NCBI RefSeq assembly: GCF_002886045.1
Contig: NZ_CP025791.1
Span: 682,001-746,000 of the forward strand
DNA: 64,000 nucleotides
Direction: 5' to 3'
Source of the DNA: Flavivirga eckloniae
Lineage (GTDB): Bacteria > Bacteroidota > Bacteroidia > Flavobacteriales > Flavobacteriaceae
Position 1 is the first letter of the stretch. Each line of letters opens with the position of its first letter. The translations under genes were made by a program, and so were the position numbers. The notes below the pieces were generated by a model that was not told where the DNA came from, did no database searches, and was given only the letters and a program-made list of their open reading frames with translations. Positions 62,545-64,000 of the stretch are shown piece after piece.

Positions 62545-64000
62545 GAAATCATTAAATTTTTTCAGAAAATCAATGTTCTTTACTTTAGGTTTAATATTAG
62601 CATTCTCATGTAGTAATGATGATGATGCTAACATTCCTGATGTAGGCACATTAAATATTGTTGAACTGGCAATATCGTCACCCGACCTCTCTAACTTAGT
62701 CGCAGCTTTACAACGTGCAGATTTAGTTAGTGCTTTACAAACTGATACATTTACCGTATTCGCACCCACAAATGCAGCTTTTGACGCATTTTTATCAGAT
62801 AATGGATTCGCATCTCTTAATGATGTACCTGTTGATGTTTTAAAACAGGTATTATTAAACCACGTTATTGAAGGCGAGTTTAACTCCTCTAGTCTTACTA
62901 CAGAATACAAGAGTACTTTAGCTACCGAAAGTAGTACAAGTAATAACTTAAGTATCTATATAAATACGTCTTCTGGCGTTAAACTAAATGGAAACTCCAG
63001 CGTATCTGCTCCTAATTTGAAAGCTTCAAATGGTGTAGTTCACGTTGTTGATAAAGTAATAGGATTACCAACAGTAGTTGATTTTGCAATAGCAGATGAA
63101 ACCTTTTCCACATTGGTTTCTGCTCTAACAAGAAATGATTTAACCTTCGATTATGTAACGACATTATCGACTCCAAACGGAACAGATCCTGCTCCTTTTA
63201 CAGTATTCGCTCCTACTAATGCTGCATTTACCGACCTATTAACAGAACTCGGTGCGGCTACTTTAGATGATATAGACGAGCCTACCTTAAAAGCCACCCT
63301 AGATCTTCATGCAGTTGCTGGAGCTAATGTTTTAGCCGCTTCTCTAACAGATGATATGACAGTAACTACATTAGGTGGAGATATCACAGCTAATGTAACA
63401 GGTGGTGCAACATTAACTGATGCCAATGGTAGAGTAAGTGAAATTATAGTAACTAATGTACAAGCTGCCAATGGCGTTATACATGTAATAAATAAAGTTG
63501 TTTTACCTGAATTACCTAAAAATATAGTAGGTGTTGCTTTAGATACGCCTATACTCAGTAATTTGGTTGCAGCATTACAAGCTGCAGATGGTGATTTAGT
63601 AAGTATATTAAATGGTGTTGGACCATTTACAGTACTGGCGCCAACTAACGAGGCTTTTACTGCCTTCTTATCCGATAATGGTTTTGCTTCTTTAGGTGAT
63701 GTTCCTACAGATGTATTAGCCCAAGTATTGTTAAACCATGTTATTGCCGGGTCGGCATTAAAATCTACCGATTTAACAGGTCTGGGTTCTGGATATACTT
63801 CAACTGAAGCGACAGGTGCCGGAGGCAATAAAATGAGTCTGTTTTTTGATACATCCAGCGGTGTAACCTTTAATGGTATTTCTAATGTTGACACACCAAA
63901 TATTGAAGCTACCAATGGCGTTATTCATATTGTAGATGCCGTAATTGGACTTCCTAACATTGTTGATCATGCCGTTGCAAATCCTAATCTAACAAGTTTA
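62545..64000 (+). CDS. Fasciclin (FAS1)-repeat lipoprotein, truncated by the window edge
   Basis: The frame is open from the ATG at 62545 to the end of the window (485 full codons), so the C terminus lies beyond it. It begins with a lipobox (LILAFSC, residue about 23) and an acidic SNDDDAN spacer. FAS1 domains are marked by the H1 pattern TVFAPTNAAF (near residues 70, 214 and, as TVLAPTNEAF, 363) and the H2 pattern ANGVIHVINKVV (near 168, 313 and 471). Three domains are complete and a fourth begins (IVDHAVANPNL). FAS1 proteins mediate adhesion. The promoter region has the palindrome described at 62460. Minus-strand frames over this region are shadows. Confidence 0.93.

Noticed and set aside
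62536-63915. Two minus-strand frames of 124 and 202 codons over the right edge
   Set aside because: They are antisense to the fasciclin repeats, whose plus-strand frame has a lipobox, FAS1 motifs and a promoter; the frames arise from biased codons of the repeats.

Overview
The window is a 64 kb piece of chromosome from a member of the Bacteroidota, most probably a marine Flavobacteriaceae. The support is direct: very AT-rich DNA, promoters of the TAnnTTTG (-7) type with hardly any Shine-Dalgarno sequences, a SusC-like TonB receptor paired with a DUF4249 lipoprotein, two proteins with type IX secretion (T9SS) sorting tails, many lipoproteins, LytTR two-component systems, a GH29 alpha-L-fucosidase and abundant Flavobacteria-type intergenic palindromes. 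No rRNA, tRNA, CRISPR array, integrase or transposase was seen. The genus cannot be named from the sequence alone.

Layout. 0.2-5 kb: an ExbB/TolQ-like protein, a gutted serine hydrolase, a LytS/LytTR two-component pair, and an ECF sigma - small protein - MscS-like channel operon. 5-18.3 kb: S41 protease, GH29 fucosidase, TPR lipoprotein, TonB receptor plus DUF4249 lipoprotein, amidase, AraC-type membrane regulator and an adenylate cyclase. 18.4-23 kb: lpdA with a degenerate second copy of its 3' end placed behind a DUF6520-like gene, a second S41 protease, smpB. 23-29.5 kb: NTF2-like protein with an S15 dipeptidyl-peptidase, a TetR operon with two small membrane proteins, a Crp-like regulator, DinB and pcm. 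29.6-40.5 kb: a mainly rightward housekeeping stretch (Gfo/Idh/MocA, 3-hydroxybutyryl-CoA dehydrogenase, DUF1015, DinB, YggS, exonuclease/GIY-YIG fusion, DUF3857, potassium channel, miaA, GNAT), interrupted by a four-helix-bundle gene wrapped in 7-bp CAGT repeats. 40.5-45.5 kb: an ECF sigma/anti-sigma operon ending in a coiled-coil protein, DUF2911, and meaB. 45.6-53.7 kb: a two-component system (TPR histidine kinase plus LytTR regulator) set between two paralogous lipoproteins, followed by a large T9SS beta-propeller protein. 53.7-64 kb: PAP2 phosphatase, MATE pump, a probable small structured RNA, an outer-membrane barrel, a PD40 protein, an mnmA - subtilase - nitronate monooxygenase operon, and a fasciclin-repeat lipoprotein running off the right edge.

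The most striking unlisted signal is in the 46-54 kb section. Upstream of both paralogous lipoproteins and of the T9SS beta-propeller gene lie three direct copies of a 9-bp motif close to ATGGTGAAT, spaced 21-22 bp. In all three the array begins 29-30 bp from a -7-like box. This spacing is what LytTR regulators bind, and the only LytTR gene in that section lies between the targets, so I infer a self-contained envelope-protein regulon. Other unusual items are the inverted heptamer-repeat cassette around the four-helix-bundle gene, the duplicated lpdA tail, the serine hydrolase that has lost its catalytic core, and a candidate small RNA at 56.3-56.45 kb.
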